A stretch of 63,655 nt of DNA. Source: CAZNPL01 sp964574815. Lineage in GTDB: Bacteria > Planctomycetota > Phycisphaerae > UBA1845. Shown in pieces: positions 1 through 8,902 of the stretch. Both the position numbers and the translations under genes were made by a program. Below the pieces are notes generated by a model. The model had not been told where the DNA came from. It saw only the letters and a program-made list of their open reading frames with translations, and made no database searches. The first letter of the stretch is position 1. Each line of letters opens with the position of its first letter. The stretch covers positions 1 through 63,655 of the forward strand of contig CAZNPL010000041.1 in assembly GCA_964574815.1 (NCBI GenBank), given 5' to 3'.

Positions 1-1902
1 GCAGGATTACCTGCTCCGCATCATTGGCCAAGGGATTTAATATGCGATTGCCCTGCCGTCCCGGGCGGTTTCGCTAATGAGGCGAACGGCAACGACAGTT
101 TCGCCGCCGGGTACCGGGCCAAGGCCAACCACGGTGGTACATTCGTTTGGGGCGACAGCACCTTTGAGGACTTCACCTCCACCGGCCCGAATCAGTTCCT
201 CATCCGCGCGGGCGGCGGCGTCGGCATCGGCACGAGCGATCCACAGGCCCGGCTCGACGTCGAAGAGACCGGGGACGGCGAGAACGACGTGTTCAGAGTG
301 ACTCGCAACGCGCAATCCAGCGGGGATGCTCAGACGGTCAGTTTCCGACTCGACCCGACGAACGACGTCTTCCAGCTTGATGTGGGCGGAAATGGAAACG
401 TCGCGGCCCGAATTCACTTGGGGGACTCCGACGATCCCGACAACCACGTTACGACGCTCGGAAACGTCGGCATCGGCACCACGACGCCCGAAGCCAAACT
501 TCACCTTCTGAGTGAGGCAGGCGCAGCAGACGCCGGCGGTCTCTGGGTCAGCCGGGTCGGCGCCGCTGCCACGGGGCGGTTCTTCGTCGATGACAATGAC
601 GTTCTGAACATCCGGCGGGGGGCGGGCGATGCGCGGGTTCTTTCCCTGGACGGCACCGGCAACGTCGGCATCGGCACGACGAACCCCATCCGGCGGCTTC
701 ACGTCGAAGAGACCGGAAACGGCGAAAACACCGTGGCCAGACTAGCGCGCAACGCACAATCCAGTGGGGATTCTCAGGTCGTTGAGTTTCGGCTTGATCC
801 CACGAACGACGTCTTTAGTCTTGATGTCGGAGGAAACGGAAACTCATCAGCGAGAATCCACCTGGGGGACTCCGACAATCCCGACAACGACGTAACGACG
901 CTTGGCGACGTCGGCATCGGCACGACGAACCCCTTTAACCGGCTTCACGTGAAAGAGACCGGAGACGGCGAGAACATCGTTGCCAGATTCGCTCGCGACG
1001 CCCAGTCCAGCAGCGACTCTCAGGCCGTTACGTTCTGGCTCGATCCAACGAACCACGTTTTCAAGCTTGACGTGGGAGGCACGGGAAATGGATCGGCCCG
1101 TATTCACCTGGGTGATTCCAGCAGTCCCGACAACCAGGTGACGACGCTTGGAAACGTCGGCATCGGAACGACCTTCGCCGACGCCAAGCTGCACATCCGC
1201 GGCGGGAGCGACGTCAACGGGGTTTCCGGTGGCTACATCCTTCTAGGGAATCTGCTCACCGCGAACCTCGGCATCGACGACAACGAAATCATGGCCCGCA
1301 CCAACGGCGCTCCGGCCGACCTGTTTCTTCAAAACGACGGCGGAGATCTGCTGATCGGGGCGAATGGGGACGGCTACGTCGGAATCAAAGAGAGCGCGCC
1401 CCAGGCCCCGCTGCACGTCGGCGGCGCGGCCCGCTTCGACGGACCCGTGACCATCCCTACGACCACGCGCTTCCTGAACGTCGGTGCGGCGGCGTTCCAG
1501 CCTAATACTAATACTGTCCTTGCCGGAGGACGTGATCTACCAAACTTGGCATGGAATAGGCTGTCCATCAGCAACAACTGTACGGCTACGGCTCCAGTTT
1601 CGTTGCCGCACGGAGCGCGGATCACCGGATTGCGTATTAACGTTCGGGACGATTCGTTTCAAGAAAACATCGAAGTGCTTCTTAAACACCATGGCACGTC
1701 TGACTTGGCATCGGAAATTGCCTCGGTAGAATCCGCCAGCGCCGCCAGTTCACGCCGCACGTTTTCCACGTCGGTGAACCACACAGTGAATGCAAAGGAC
1801 AGCGTCTATTTCCTGTATGTCAGATGGACCGACCTACCTCAGGAGTCCATTTCATTCACGGCGGCACGCATTACCTACACGGTGGATCAGCCGCTTCCCT
1901 AG
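1..1902 (+). CDS. Repeat-rich secreted/surface protein, 5' end missing
   Basis: The reading frame is open from the first base, so the gene starts outside the window; 633 residues are visible. Near the visible N-terminus is a head-type motif (SFAAGYRAKANHGGTFVWGD), the kind found in trimeric surface or tail-fibre-like proteins. Three long repeats follow, each ending in a GNVGIGTT or GDVGIGTT motif, and the GxVGIGTT motif recurs in other places between them. The last ~145 residues form a separate, probably beta-sandwich module (LPHGARITGLRINVRDDS). No membrane anchor is visible in the part present. The gene is probably a cell-surface or exported fibre protein; its function is unknown. A secreted dockerin-like protein follows 53 nt downstream. 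Confidence 0.8.
   Translation, partial: AGLPAPHHWPRDLICDCPAVPGGFANEANGNDSFAAGYRAKANHGGTFVWGDSTFEDFTSTGPNQFLIRAGGGVGIGTSDPQARLDVEETGDGENDVFRVTRNAQSSGDAQTVSFRLDPTNDVFQLDVGGNGNVAARIHLGDSDDPDNHVTTLGNVGIGTTTPEAKLHLLSEAGAADAGGLWVSRVGAAATGRFFVDDNDVLNIRRGAGDARVLSLDGTGNVGIGTTNPIRRLHVEETGNGENTVARLARNAQSSGDSQVVEFRLDPTNDVFSLDVGGNGNSSARIHLGDSDNPDNDVTTLGDVGIGTTNPFNRLHVKETGDGENIVARFARDAQSSSDSQAVTFWLDPTNHVFKLDVGGTGNGSARIHLGDSSSPDNQVTTLGNVGIGTTFADAKLHIRGGSDVNGVSGGYILLGNLLTANLGIDDNEIMARTNGAPADLFLQNDGGDLLIGANGDGYVGIKESAPQAPLHVGGAARFDGPVTIPTTTRFLNVGAAAFQPNTNTVLAGGRDLPNLAWNRLSISNNCTATAPVSLPHGARITGLRINVRDDSFQENIEVLLKHHGTSDLASEIASVESASAASSRRTFSTSVNHTVNAKDSVYFLYVRWTDLPQESISFTAARITYTVDQPLP
241..1170 (+). repeat. Three in-gene repeat units of about 240 bp
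   Basis: Units lie at about 241-486, 688-930 and 931-1170. Each encodes a version of 'ETGxGENxVxRxxRxAQSS', then 'LDPTNxVFxLDVGGxGN', then 'ARIHLGDS', then 'VTTLGxVGIGTT'. Units 2 and 3 are adjacent; units 1 and 2 are separated by a ~200-bp unrelated spacer. Similarity is visible at the DNA level, so duplication appears fairly recent. Confidence 0.85.
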
Positions 1903-1955
1903 CGCGATGGAGGGGTCATTGGCGCCACACGGTGCACCAAAAGAGGAGAAATCTC

Positions 1956-2372
1956 ATGGGCAGCAAAACACCTGAAAGCGCACTGATCTTCGCCGTCGTA
2001 GTCGCGACCGCAGGCGGCTTGACTTCAGCGCAGCAACTGGAATTATCACGTTACACCATTGCCGGGGGCGGCGGCATGCACAGTACCGGCGGTGGATTCG
2101 AGCTCTCCGGTGCCATCGGGCAACCGGGCGCCGGCGCCATGGCCGGCGGCGCCTTCGAACTGACCCGCGGATTCTGGTTTGAGGAACCCCCCGGCGACTG
2201 CGACGCCACCGGGACCGTCGACCTGCTCGACTCTTCGACGGCGGCCGCCTGCCTCAGCGGTCCCGGAAACGAACTGGATGCGACCGCGTGCCGCTGCTTC
2301 GACCTCGACGCCGATGGGGACCATGACCTTTTTGACATCGCCCGATTCCAGACATCGTTCACAGGCAATTGA
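1956..2372 (+). CDS. Secreted protein with C-terminal dockerin-like repeat
   Basis: The 138-residue product has an N-terminal signal peptide (SALIFAVVVATAGG, probable cleavage after TSAQ). A Gly-rich motif follows (GGGMHSTGGGFELSGAIGQP, then GGAFELTRGFW), which in planctomycetes often precedes dockerin-like ends. The C-terminus has two Asp-rich segments resembling calcium-binding dockerin repeats: GDCDATGTVDLLD and DLDADGDHDLFDIARF. I chose the ATG at 1956 because an AGAGGAGA Shine-Dalgarno sequence precedes it and it gives a clean signal peptide; an upstream in-frame ATG overlaps the previous gene. It is probably exported and attached through the dockerin-like module, but no cohesin partner is visible here. 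Confidence 0.8.
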   Translation: MGSKTPESALIFAVVVATAGGLTSAQQLELSRYTIAGGGGMHSTGGGFELSGAIGQPGAGAMAGGAFELTRGFWFEEPPGDCDATGTVDLLDSSTAAACLSGPGNELDATACRCFDLDADGDHDLFDIARFQTSFTGN

Positions 2373-2775
2373 CCATCCGGAGCGGAAAGTGAGCCGCGAG
2401 AATTGCGGTCTTGAGCCTACAGGACTACCGTCTTGGGAGGCTTACTACAGCGAAGCGGTGCGACAAAACGCGAAAGAATGCGACGGTTCGCGAACGCAGC
2501 CGATGCGTGTAAGACGCTGGAAACACAGGACTTTTGAGCGATCGGCCTTGAAGTCATTGCGGGCCTGCCAAGCTGAATGTTGCGCGCTCGAGTCGCGTCG
2601 CCCGCTGTCCCGAATCGACTTGCTCACTGTTGCCAAGTGTTGAATCGCGAACCACATGCGCCGATCACAGCGCATGAAGGGTTGCAGCTCCTTGCGAAGC
2701 CTCCTTGTCGTCTGGTAAAGTTGCGCGAAGAGAATGCCGTGTGTGTTATCCGATGCTCGCTGGAAGATGGATGCC
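2373..2775. other. Intergenic, no gene seen
   Basis: About 400 bp between two secreted-protein genes. Open frames on both strands lack a recognisable domain, signal peptide or Shine-Dalgarno sequence. No terminator or RNA gene was recognised. Confidence 0.5.
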
Positions 2776-3429
2776 ATGTCCACGATCCGAATTCTCATGA
2801 TGTTCTGGCCCGCACTCTTGACGACCCAGGCGGCCGGCTCGGGCTTCGAGTTGGCGTATGACACCGGGCTGATCGAACCTGATACGGGAAGCCCGGCGCT
2901 ACCCGAGCCCGGAGTTTCGACCTCCCTGGTAATCAGCGTCGTCAACAAAACTGGCGAGGACTTCCCGATTGGCGGCATCGTCTTCGATTTCGAGGCACCC
3001 AGCGGCGGGCTTCTTTGGGATCTGGACGGGAAAGACGACGAGCAGTTCACGGGGGACGATGCTTTCGTATGGGACGCTCGGCTGTCCGGGTTGCCTCATC
3101 CAACCATCGATTTTCCACCCTATTACGCTACCGTTGATCCACCTCAGACCGCTTTGCCGCTGACTGATGTCTTTGCCGTTCGTGTGCCAGCCGAAGGCTC
3201 GTACAACGTTGCTACGCTCCTCGTGCGCGGAACGAAGGTTGGCGCGTTCCCGTTTCGAGTCGGCGACGAGTCCTCTCTTCTTTACGGCGGTAACGCCGCA
3301 GGATTCGCGGCAATGCCCGTCGGCGGCACCCACGCAGCCACGATCTCAGTGTTACTGGAACCAGGACCGCGTCCCCTGGTATTGCTCGGCGCATGGCTCG
3401 CCAGCCGATGTCGCCGCCATAGACGATAG
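2776..3429 (+). CDS. Secreted protein with PEP-CTERM-like sorting tail
   Basis: The product is 217 residues with an N-terminal signal peptide (IRILMMFWPALLTTQAAG) and a soluble region with no recognised domain. The tail reads EPGPRPLVLLGAWLASRC followed by Arg-rich residues: a Pro-containing motif, a short hydrophobic helix and a basic end. This is the layout of PEP-CTERM exosortase sorting signals, although EPG replaces the usual PEP. The ATG at 2776 is preferred because GGAAG lies 9 nt upstream; in-frame ATGs at 2767 and 2734 are alternatives. In family terms such a tail predicts processing by an exosortase and surface or matrix display. No exosortase gene is in the window. Confidence 0.7.
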   Translation: MSTIRILMMFWPALLTTQAAGSGFELAYDTGLIEPDTGSPALPEPGVSTSLVISVVNKTGEDFPIGGIVFDFEAPSGGLLWDLDGKDDEQFTGDDAFVWDARLSGLPHPTIDFPPYYATVDPPQTALPLTDVFAVRVPAEGSYNVATLLVRGTKVGAFPFRVGDESSLLYGGNAAGFAAMPVGGTHAATISVLLEPGPRPLVLLGAWLASRCRRHRR

Positions 3430-3666
3430 AGTCTCGGGGCCGCCTCGCGCGATCCACCGGCGTTTCTTCGAGTCCGCGCCACGATTAAGAGCCAACGCAA
3501 ACGACTGCGCTGACATAGCTGCTTAGCCATAAAGAACCCACCGATTCAGACTCGACGATCGTTGATTTGACGAGGTGCAACTGCTAAACTTGTCGTTGCC
3601 GGCAAGGGTGGCGGGCACAAAAAGACCCGGGCAATTCTCGGCCACATCTGTCAGGAGGAGCGAAGT

Positions 3667-4590
3667 ATGAACGCATCAAGGTGGTGTCCGGCAATCGTGG
3701 CAGTACTGGCGGTTTGGGCGTCTGCTGTGCGCGCGCAGGTCAGCATCGGACCGGTCGTCGCACAGCTTCACGTTGCCACGGCCTTGGCCTGCGGCGACGG
3801 TCTTATCACCGGCTCGGAGGAGTGCGACGACGGCAACACCTCAGATGGTGACGGCTGCTCGTCAACTTGCGTCGTGGAAGCCGGATGGACATGCTCTGGT
3901 GAACCCAGCGATTGCGAGCCGGTCTGTTTCGGCCTGCCCGCCTCCGACCCAGGCGTTTGTTCCGGTCGCGGCGTCTGCATAGCCCCTGATTCTTGTGCGT
4001 GCAACGCCGGCTGGACAGGGATGACGTGCGAAACTCCGGTATGCGACCCGCCGTGTGTCCACGGCACCTGCACGGCGCCTGGTACCTGCACGTGTGAGCT
4101 CGGCTGGACCGGGTCCACGTGCGAAGAGGCCGTTTGCGGAGACGGACTCATCCTCGGTTCAGAAGGATGCGACGACAACAACACCGAGAACGGCGACGGC
4201 TGCTCGGCCACATGCACCGTGGAGAGTGGATGGGTCTGCGTCGGTGAGCCCAGCACGTGCAGCCTTGAATGCGTTGACGATTTGGACTGCTATGACGGCG
4301 ACATTTGCACGAGAGATCTCTGCCAGGATGGCGCGTGCCAGTTCATCCGTGACGCCAATGCCCGACTCGACGTCCACCCCTGCGGTGGTAATGGGGCGCT
4401 GAATCTCCTTGACGTGTTCGCGCTTCTTGATGCCATCGCCGGTATCGATCCATGTTGCTCGCCCGGCGCCTGCTGCCTCCCGGACGACTCATGCGTTGAT
4501 GTGGACGGCGGGATGGATTGTGGCACGCTCGGGGGCGATTTCGCGGGCAGCGGTACGACATGCGCGACTACGGTCTGCCCGCTGCCCTGA
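3667..4590 (+). CDS. Secreted Cys-rich protein with DUF4215 and EGF-like repeats
   Basis: A strong Shine-Dalgarno (CAGGAGGAG) precedes this 307-residue protein. Residues 1-23 are a signal peptide. Two copies of the Cys-rich repeat of the DUF4215 type are visible (CGDGLITGSEECDDGN and CGDGLILGSEGCDDNN), flanking two EGF-like stretches with CxCNAGWTG and CxCELGWTG spacing. A dockerin-like segment follows (GGNGALNLLDVFALLDAI). The C-terminus is a small Cys module (GACCLPDDSCVDV to TTVCP) often seen in planctomycete secreted proteins. It is presumably extracellular, disulfide-stabilised and involved in adhesion or matrix; no enzymatic domain is visible. Confidence 0.85.
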   Translation: MNASRWCPAIVAVLAVWASAVRAQVSIGPVVAQLHVATALACGDGLITGSEECDDGNTSDGDGCSSTCVVEAGWTCSGEPSDCEPVCFGLPASDPGVCSGRGVCIAPDSCACNAGWTGMTCETPVCDPPCVHGTCTAPGTCTCELGWTGSTCEEAVCGDGLILGSEGCDDNNTENGDGCSATCTVESGWVCVGEPSTCSLECVDDLDCYDGDICTRDLCQDGACQFIRDANARLDVHPCGGNGALNLLDVFALLDAIAGIDPCCSPGACCLPDDSCVDVDGGMDCGTLGGDFAGSGTTCATTVCPLP

Positions 4591-4621
4591 CCCCTGTCGT
4601 TTAGGGGTGCAGCCGATGGCT

Positions 4622-5428
4622 TCAGTTTGAGGTTGGACGTCCCGCCTCGGCCATCGCTTTGAGAAACTCCTCGCAACTGGCCGGGGCGTGGCCGGCGTAG
4701 TGGTTGTTGATGAACGCGACGACGTCGGCGGCCGGGATCGTTCCAGCCAGGGCCTTGACGATCTCGCGGATGCGGTCGTTACGGTCGATCACCGTTTTGT
4801 CCCACTTCTTGGTGATGCGCTCGATGCCTTTGCGGTCGCCGATCAGACGCAGGTACGCGAAGTCGCCGGTGAGACAGTCGTAAGATTCAAGGACGTGCTC
4901 GACGGGCGGCATCCATGCGTGCTCCGTCAGGCAATACGACGCGCCATATCCTCGCAGCAATTGAAAGAAATCGTCGCTGAGCCAATTCTTGTTTCTGATC
5001 TCGACGGCCACGCGTCGCGGTTCGGAAACATCCTGTAGAAAGTTGTCGAGGCGATTGAAGAAATCCGCGGCCTTCGCGAACTTCTTCTTGTTAAAGTAGC
5101 CGAACTGAAGAAGGATTGAATGGAGCTTATGTTCCAGAGGGGCAATGGCCCCGAGGAACTCGTCCCATTCCGCGTCGCACCCGACGAGCACTTTTTCGTG
5201 TGTGATTTGACCGGGCGTTTTGACGGCGAAGTGGAAGTCGTCCGGGGTCTTGGTGAACCAGCTCCGGACCGTGCGGGGCGACGGGATGCGGTAGTACGTC
5301 GAATCGACCTCCACGATGTCGAACCGACGGGCGTACTGGGCCAGGAAATCGCCCGGTCGGGTGCCGGGCTCGTAGAAAACGGGCACCCAGTCGTTGTAGG
5401 ACCATCCGGATGTGCCGACACGTATCAT
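4622..5428 (-). CDS. DUF72 family protein (YecE-like)
   Basis: The 268-residue product begins IRVGTSGWSYNDW, followed by FDIVEVDSTYYRIPS and FHFAVKTPGQITH, which are the conserved blocks of the DUF72/YecE family. The length fits the family, whose members adopt a TIM-barrel-like fold; the biochemical role is not established. It lies convergent with the Cys-rich secreted protein gene, 31 nt from its stop, and divergent from the membrane-protein operon that starts at 5590. No signal peptide or membrane segment is seen, so the protein is probably cytoplasmic. Confidence 0.9.
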   Translation of the reverse strand: MIRVGTSGWSYNDWVPVFYEPGTRPGDFLAQYARRFDIVEVDSTYYRIPSPRTVRSWFTKTPDDFHFAVKTPGQITHEKVLVGCDAEWDEFLGAIAPLEHKLHSILLQFGYFNKKKFAKAADFFNRLDNFLQDVSEPRRVAVEIRNKNWLSDDFFQLLRGYGASYCLTEHAWMPPVEHVLESYDCLTGDFAYLRLIGDRKGIERITKKWDKTVIDRNDRIREIVKALAGTIPAADVVAFINNHYAGHAPASCEEFLKAMAEAGRPTSN

Positions 5429-5589
5429 TTGAAAAACGCCCGGAACGTCTGTGAAGCGGTGGTTTACGTAAGATATCCAGAGAGTATATGTTACGGGCGA
5501 TTCGGTTCGAACGCCACGAGTGCGCCGCGTGAGCAGGCGGGTTCCGCGGGGCCGGTTGAAGCAGTGCCCCCGGGAGCTAAACTTATTGG

Positions 5590-7935
5590 ATGAACGCTGC
5601 TGGATCCTCTCGGATCGCTCCCATGCGAGCCATCACGGGGCACATTTTGATCGCCTGCCTGGCTATACTGGCCGGAGGGGCGGGGTCTGCGCGAGCGGTG
5701 GTCGTTGGTGAGGTCATCAGCGTTGGGTTCCCGGCCGCCCGTGGGTTGGGCGCCGGGGCGGACCTGATTCGTCGTGGCGAGTGGGCACCGGTTCTGGTCC
5801 GCCTGACGCTCGAGAACGACGACTCGTTCACCGGGTCGCTGAGGGTGTCGCAGCCGGATAAGGACGGCGATCTCGCGTATGACATTCAACCGGTCCACTT
5901 GCGCCGCGATCAGTCCCGCGTCTACTGGCTGTACGCCGTCGCAGGGCTGCCCACCGGCCGGCCCAGCAGCTTCACAGTCGATGTCCTGAGCGAGGAGAAC
6001 GAGCCAATCGAACTGGTGTGCCGCGGCAACCAAACTTACGCCCTGACGCCCGCGCAGGCACCCGAGGGACTCACCGCCAATGATTATCTGGTGCTCTCGG
6101 TCGGGCATGCCGTCGGCAGTGTGGCCCTGATCGACAGCAGCTCCAAATTCATGGAAACGGTACGCGTGGCCCACGTGGCCCCCGAGCGGCTTCCGACGCG
6201 ATGGCAGGGGCTGGCCGCGGTCGACGCCATCGTCTGGGACCGCGCCGACCCAACCGAATTGAGCGATCCGCAACTGGAGGCGCTGACAGAGTGGACGCTG
6301 CGGGGCGGCCGCCTGGTGCTTGCCGCGGGAACCAACGCGGATCGGGTGGCCAACAAGCTGGGTGATCTCCTGCCGGTCGACGTGGGACCTGCTGTTTCCA
6401 CCGCGGCGCTTCCCAAATTCCGCAACGCTATGCTGACCATCCGCCAGGAGGGCTCAAACTGGTATCCCTCGCCCATCGTCGTCGCCAAGTGCACCCCCAG
6501 GGACGATGCCGTTGTCGTGTATGAGGAGCCCGGCGAAAACGCCAACACCGTGATTGTGACCGAGCGCCGGGCCGGGCGAGGCCGGGTCGTGTTCGTCTCG
6601 GCAGCGCTCGGCGACCTGATCGTAGAAGAGGCTCAAGTGGAGGAGTTCTTCAGACCTCTGCTCCATCTCCGCGACGAACCCGGGCCGCGGGTCTATGAGC
6701 CGAAGAGCCTGATGGCCGAGATCGAAGGCTGGGTCGGGTTTCAGCAGGCCGGAGCAACGTACCTGGCCGTCGCGATCCTGTTCGCATTTGCCTACGTGAT
6801 GGTGGCCACCTTCGGCACCTGGCACTTTCTCCGGAGGCGCGGTTGGCTTCGACACAGTTGGAGCGCCTTCGCGTTGGTCGGCGTGGTCACGAGCCTGATC
6901 AGCGTGATGGGCGTACAGGCGGTTCGCGGTGTGGGGTGGGATTTGACGCAAGTCAGCGTCGTCGACCTGGAGGCGGGGCAGTCGCGCGGATCGGCAACGG
7001 CCTACTTCGGATTGAAGACTGGCATGTTCGGAATGCTCGACGCATGGCTGCCGAGCGATTACCCGCACGTGATCGAGCCTCATCCGACCGCCTGCGTGCT
7101 CCAGGCAATGCCGCCGAGTCGTCCCGGCGTCTCAACGCAATCGTACGCCGACCCGGGGCGTTACCGGCTGGTTCCCTCACGCGCCGAGTTGCTCAACGTC
7201 CCAATCCGCGGAACCGTCAAGCAATTCCAGGGCCGTTGGGTCGGAACGCTGCCAGGCGGCCTGAAAGCAGACCTGACCACGATGCCCGGCAATGAGGGTG
7301 GTCGATATGATGTCCGCATCGCTGACAGAGGTACGCTCGTAAACGAACTGGGACTCGATTTGGACAAGACCTTCCTCGTCTACGCCGCCAGCAGCGCCTA
7401 TGCCCCCAACACCACGTTTCGTGTGCCCGAGTGGAGTGACAAGATTTACGTGTTTCCGCTCGGGCCGCTCGCCCAGGGCGAGTCAATACAGCCCGCCTCC
7501 CGGCTCTACTACTACCGCGACGGCCAACCCAAGAAGTTTGAAGACTGGAGCGAAAGCACGCTCCAGAAGGCTATCGAAGACTGGGCCAAGGGGGCGACCG
7601 GTTTCAGCATCCGCGACTTGGCCGGCGGATCGTCGCCATGGGGCGAGTTGGAACGACACGAGATGAGCCTCTTGCTGTTGTCGTTCTTTCAGGAATATAC
7701 GCCGCCGTTGGATGCCAACCCATGGTCGATGACCGAGTCGTCGCTTACCTGCGGCACCGGGCGCCACCTGGACATCGCCCCGCTGCTCGATGCGGATACG
7801 GCGTTGTTCATCGGCTTCGCCCGGAACGAAGGCCCGGTGACACTGTGTGCCCGCAACAGCGGCGCCGATTCGTACCGGAGGGTAAGCCCGCGTGACGCGC
7901 TGACGATGTATCGCGTGTTGATTCCACTGCAATGA
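5590..7935 (+). CDS. Large membrane protein of ABC-2 operon, unknown function
   Basis: The 781-residue product has an N-terminal signal-anchor (ILIACLAILAGGAGSARA). A long extracytoplasmic region follows, with a beta-sandwich-like start (GEWAPVLVRLTLEN) and a segment resembling a glutamine-amidotransferase-like fold (LEALTEWTLRGGRLVLAAG). Two transmembrane helices lie near residues 390-455, and a second extracytoplasmic domain follows. The layout recalls GldG-like partners of ABC-2 exporters, but I do not recognise a named family. An ABC ATPase and a permease follow directly, so the three probably act together. An in-frame ATG at 5623 is an alternative start. Confidence 0.75.
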   Translation: MNAAGSSRIAPMRAITGHILIACLAILAGGAGSARAVVVGEVISVGFPAARGLGAGADLIRRGEWAPVLVRLTLENDDSFTGSLRVSQPDKDGDLAYDIQPVHLRRDQSRVYWLYAVAGLPTGRPSSFTVDVLSEENEPIELVCRGNQTYALTPAQAPEGLTANDYLVLSVGHAVGSVALIDSSSKFMETVRVAHVAPERLPTRWQGLAAVDAIVWDRADPTELSDPQLEALTEWTLRGGRLVLAAGTNADRVANKLGDLLPVDVGPAVSTAALPKFRNAMLTIRQEGSNWYPSPIVVAKCTPRDDAVVVYEEPGENANTVIVTERRAGRGRVVFVSAALGDLIVEEAQVEEFFRPLLHLRDEPGPRVYEPKSLMAEIEGWVGFQQAGATYLAVAILFAFAYVMVATFGTWHFLRRRGWLRHSWSAFALVGVVTSLISVMGVQAVRGVGWDLTQVSVVDLEAGQSRGSATAYFGLKTGMFGMLDAWLPSDYPHVIEPHPTACVLQAMPPSRPGVSTQSYADPGRYRLVPSRAELLNVPIRGTVKQFQGRWVGTLPGGLKADLTTMPGNEGGRYDVRIADRGTLVNELGLDLDKTFLVYAASSAYAPNTTFRVPEWSDKIYVFPLGPLAQGESIQPASRLYYYRDGQPKKFEDWSESTLQKAIEDWAKGATGFSIRDLAGGSSPWGELERHEMSLLLLSFFQEYTPPLDANPWSMTESSLTCGTGRHLDIAPLLDADTALFIGFARNEGPVTLCARNSGADSYRRVSPRDALTMYRVLIPLQ

Positions 7936-7962
7936 TGTCCTGCTGAGGGGCCTGTAGAAGCG

Positions 7963-8892
7963 GTGATCGTTCAAACCATCAACCTGACCAAGCGCTACGG
8001 CAAGCTCGTCGCGCTGAACAACCTGCAGCTTCAGATCCAGGATGGCGAGTGCTTCGGGTACATCGGTCCCAACGGGGCGGGCAAGACGACCACGATCAAG
8101 ATCCTGGCCACTCTGCTGCAGCCGACCTGGGGCGAGGCCCGGGTGTGCGGTTACACGGTGGGGTACGAGTCGCGCAAGATTCGCCCGCTGATCGGGTACG
8201 TGCCCGACTTCTTCGGCGCCTACGAGGACATGGTGGTCCAGGAATACCTCGAGTTCTTCGCCAGTGCCTACGACATCACCGGCAAGGATCGGGACCGCGT
8301 CGTCGGCGACGTGTTCGAGTTGACGGATCTGACCCACAAGCGCGACGCGCTGGTGGACTCGCTCTCGCGCGGGATGAAACAGCGGTTGAGCATCGCTCGG
8401 GTGCTGCTGCACGACCCGAAGGTGCTTCTTCTGGACGAACCGGCCAGCGGGCTGGACCCCCGCGCCCGCATCGAGATCCGCGAGCTGCTCAAAGAGCTGC
8501 GCAACATGGGCAAGACCATAATCATCAGCTCGCACATCCTTCACGAACTCGCCGAGCTGTGCACCACCATCGGGATCATCGAGCACGGCGAACTGATTTA
8601 CCACGGCCCCATTCAGGACATCATGCGGCGGGCGCGCATCGCCACCCGGCTCCACGTACGCGTCAACGAGCAGCAGGACCTCGCCGCCCTGCTCCTGCAG
8701 CGAACAGAGGGCGTCCGATCGGTGGAAGAGCGTGACGGCCACCTGGTGCTCGAACTCGACGACAATACGCACGACTTCTCGCATATCGCCGCCGCCCTGG
8801 TCAAAAGCAACTTCAAGATCCGCGAGCTCAAGGAGGAGGAGGTCAACCTGGAAACCGCGTTCATGCAGTTGACCCGGGGGCTCGTCCAGTGA
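7963..8892 (+). CDS. ABC transporter ATP-binding protein (ABC-2 type)
   Basis: The 309-residue ATPase has Walker A GPNGAGKTTT, signature LSRGMKQRLSIAR, Walker B KVLLLDEPASGLDP and the switch His in IIISSHILHEL. The C-terminal ~90 residues form the extension usual in CcmA/NatA/GldA-like subunits. It starts with GTG 27 nt after the upstream membrane protein and is followed 10 nt later by the permease, so the three form one operon. It should power the permease encoded next. The substrate cannot be told from sequence; ABC-2 systems export drugs, polysaccharides or gliding and cell-surface components. Confidence 0.93.
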   Translation: MIVQTINLTKRYGKLVALNNLQLQIQDGECFGYIGPNGAGKTTTIKILATLLQPTWGEARVCGYTVGYESRKIRPLIGYVPDFFGAYEDMVVQEYLEFFASAYDITGKDRDRVVGDVFELTDLTHKRDALVDSLSRGMKQRLSIARVLLHDPKVLLLDEPASGLDPRARIEIRELLKELRNMGKTIIISSHILHELAELCTTIGIIEHGELIYHGPIQDIMRRARIATRLHVRVNEQQDLAALLLQRTEGVRSVEERDGHLVLELDDNTHDFSHIAAALVKSNFKIRELKEEEVNLETAFMQLTRGLVQ

Positions 8893-8902
8893 TCGGCTAT
8901 CG

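Noticed and set aside
241..1170. Repeats that might be a CRISPR array
   Set aside because: Units are ~240 bp, stay in one reading frame and encode a repeated protein module.
5500..5516. tRNA T-loop-like GGTTCGAAC
   Set aside because: No acceptor, D or anticodon stem can be drawn around it.
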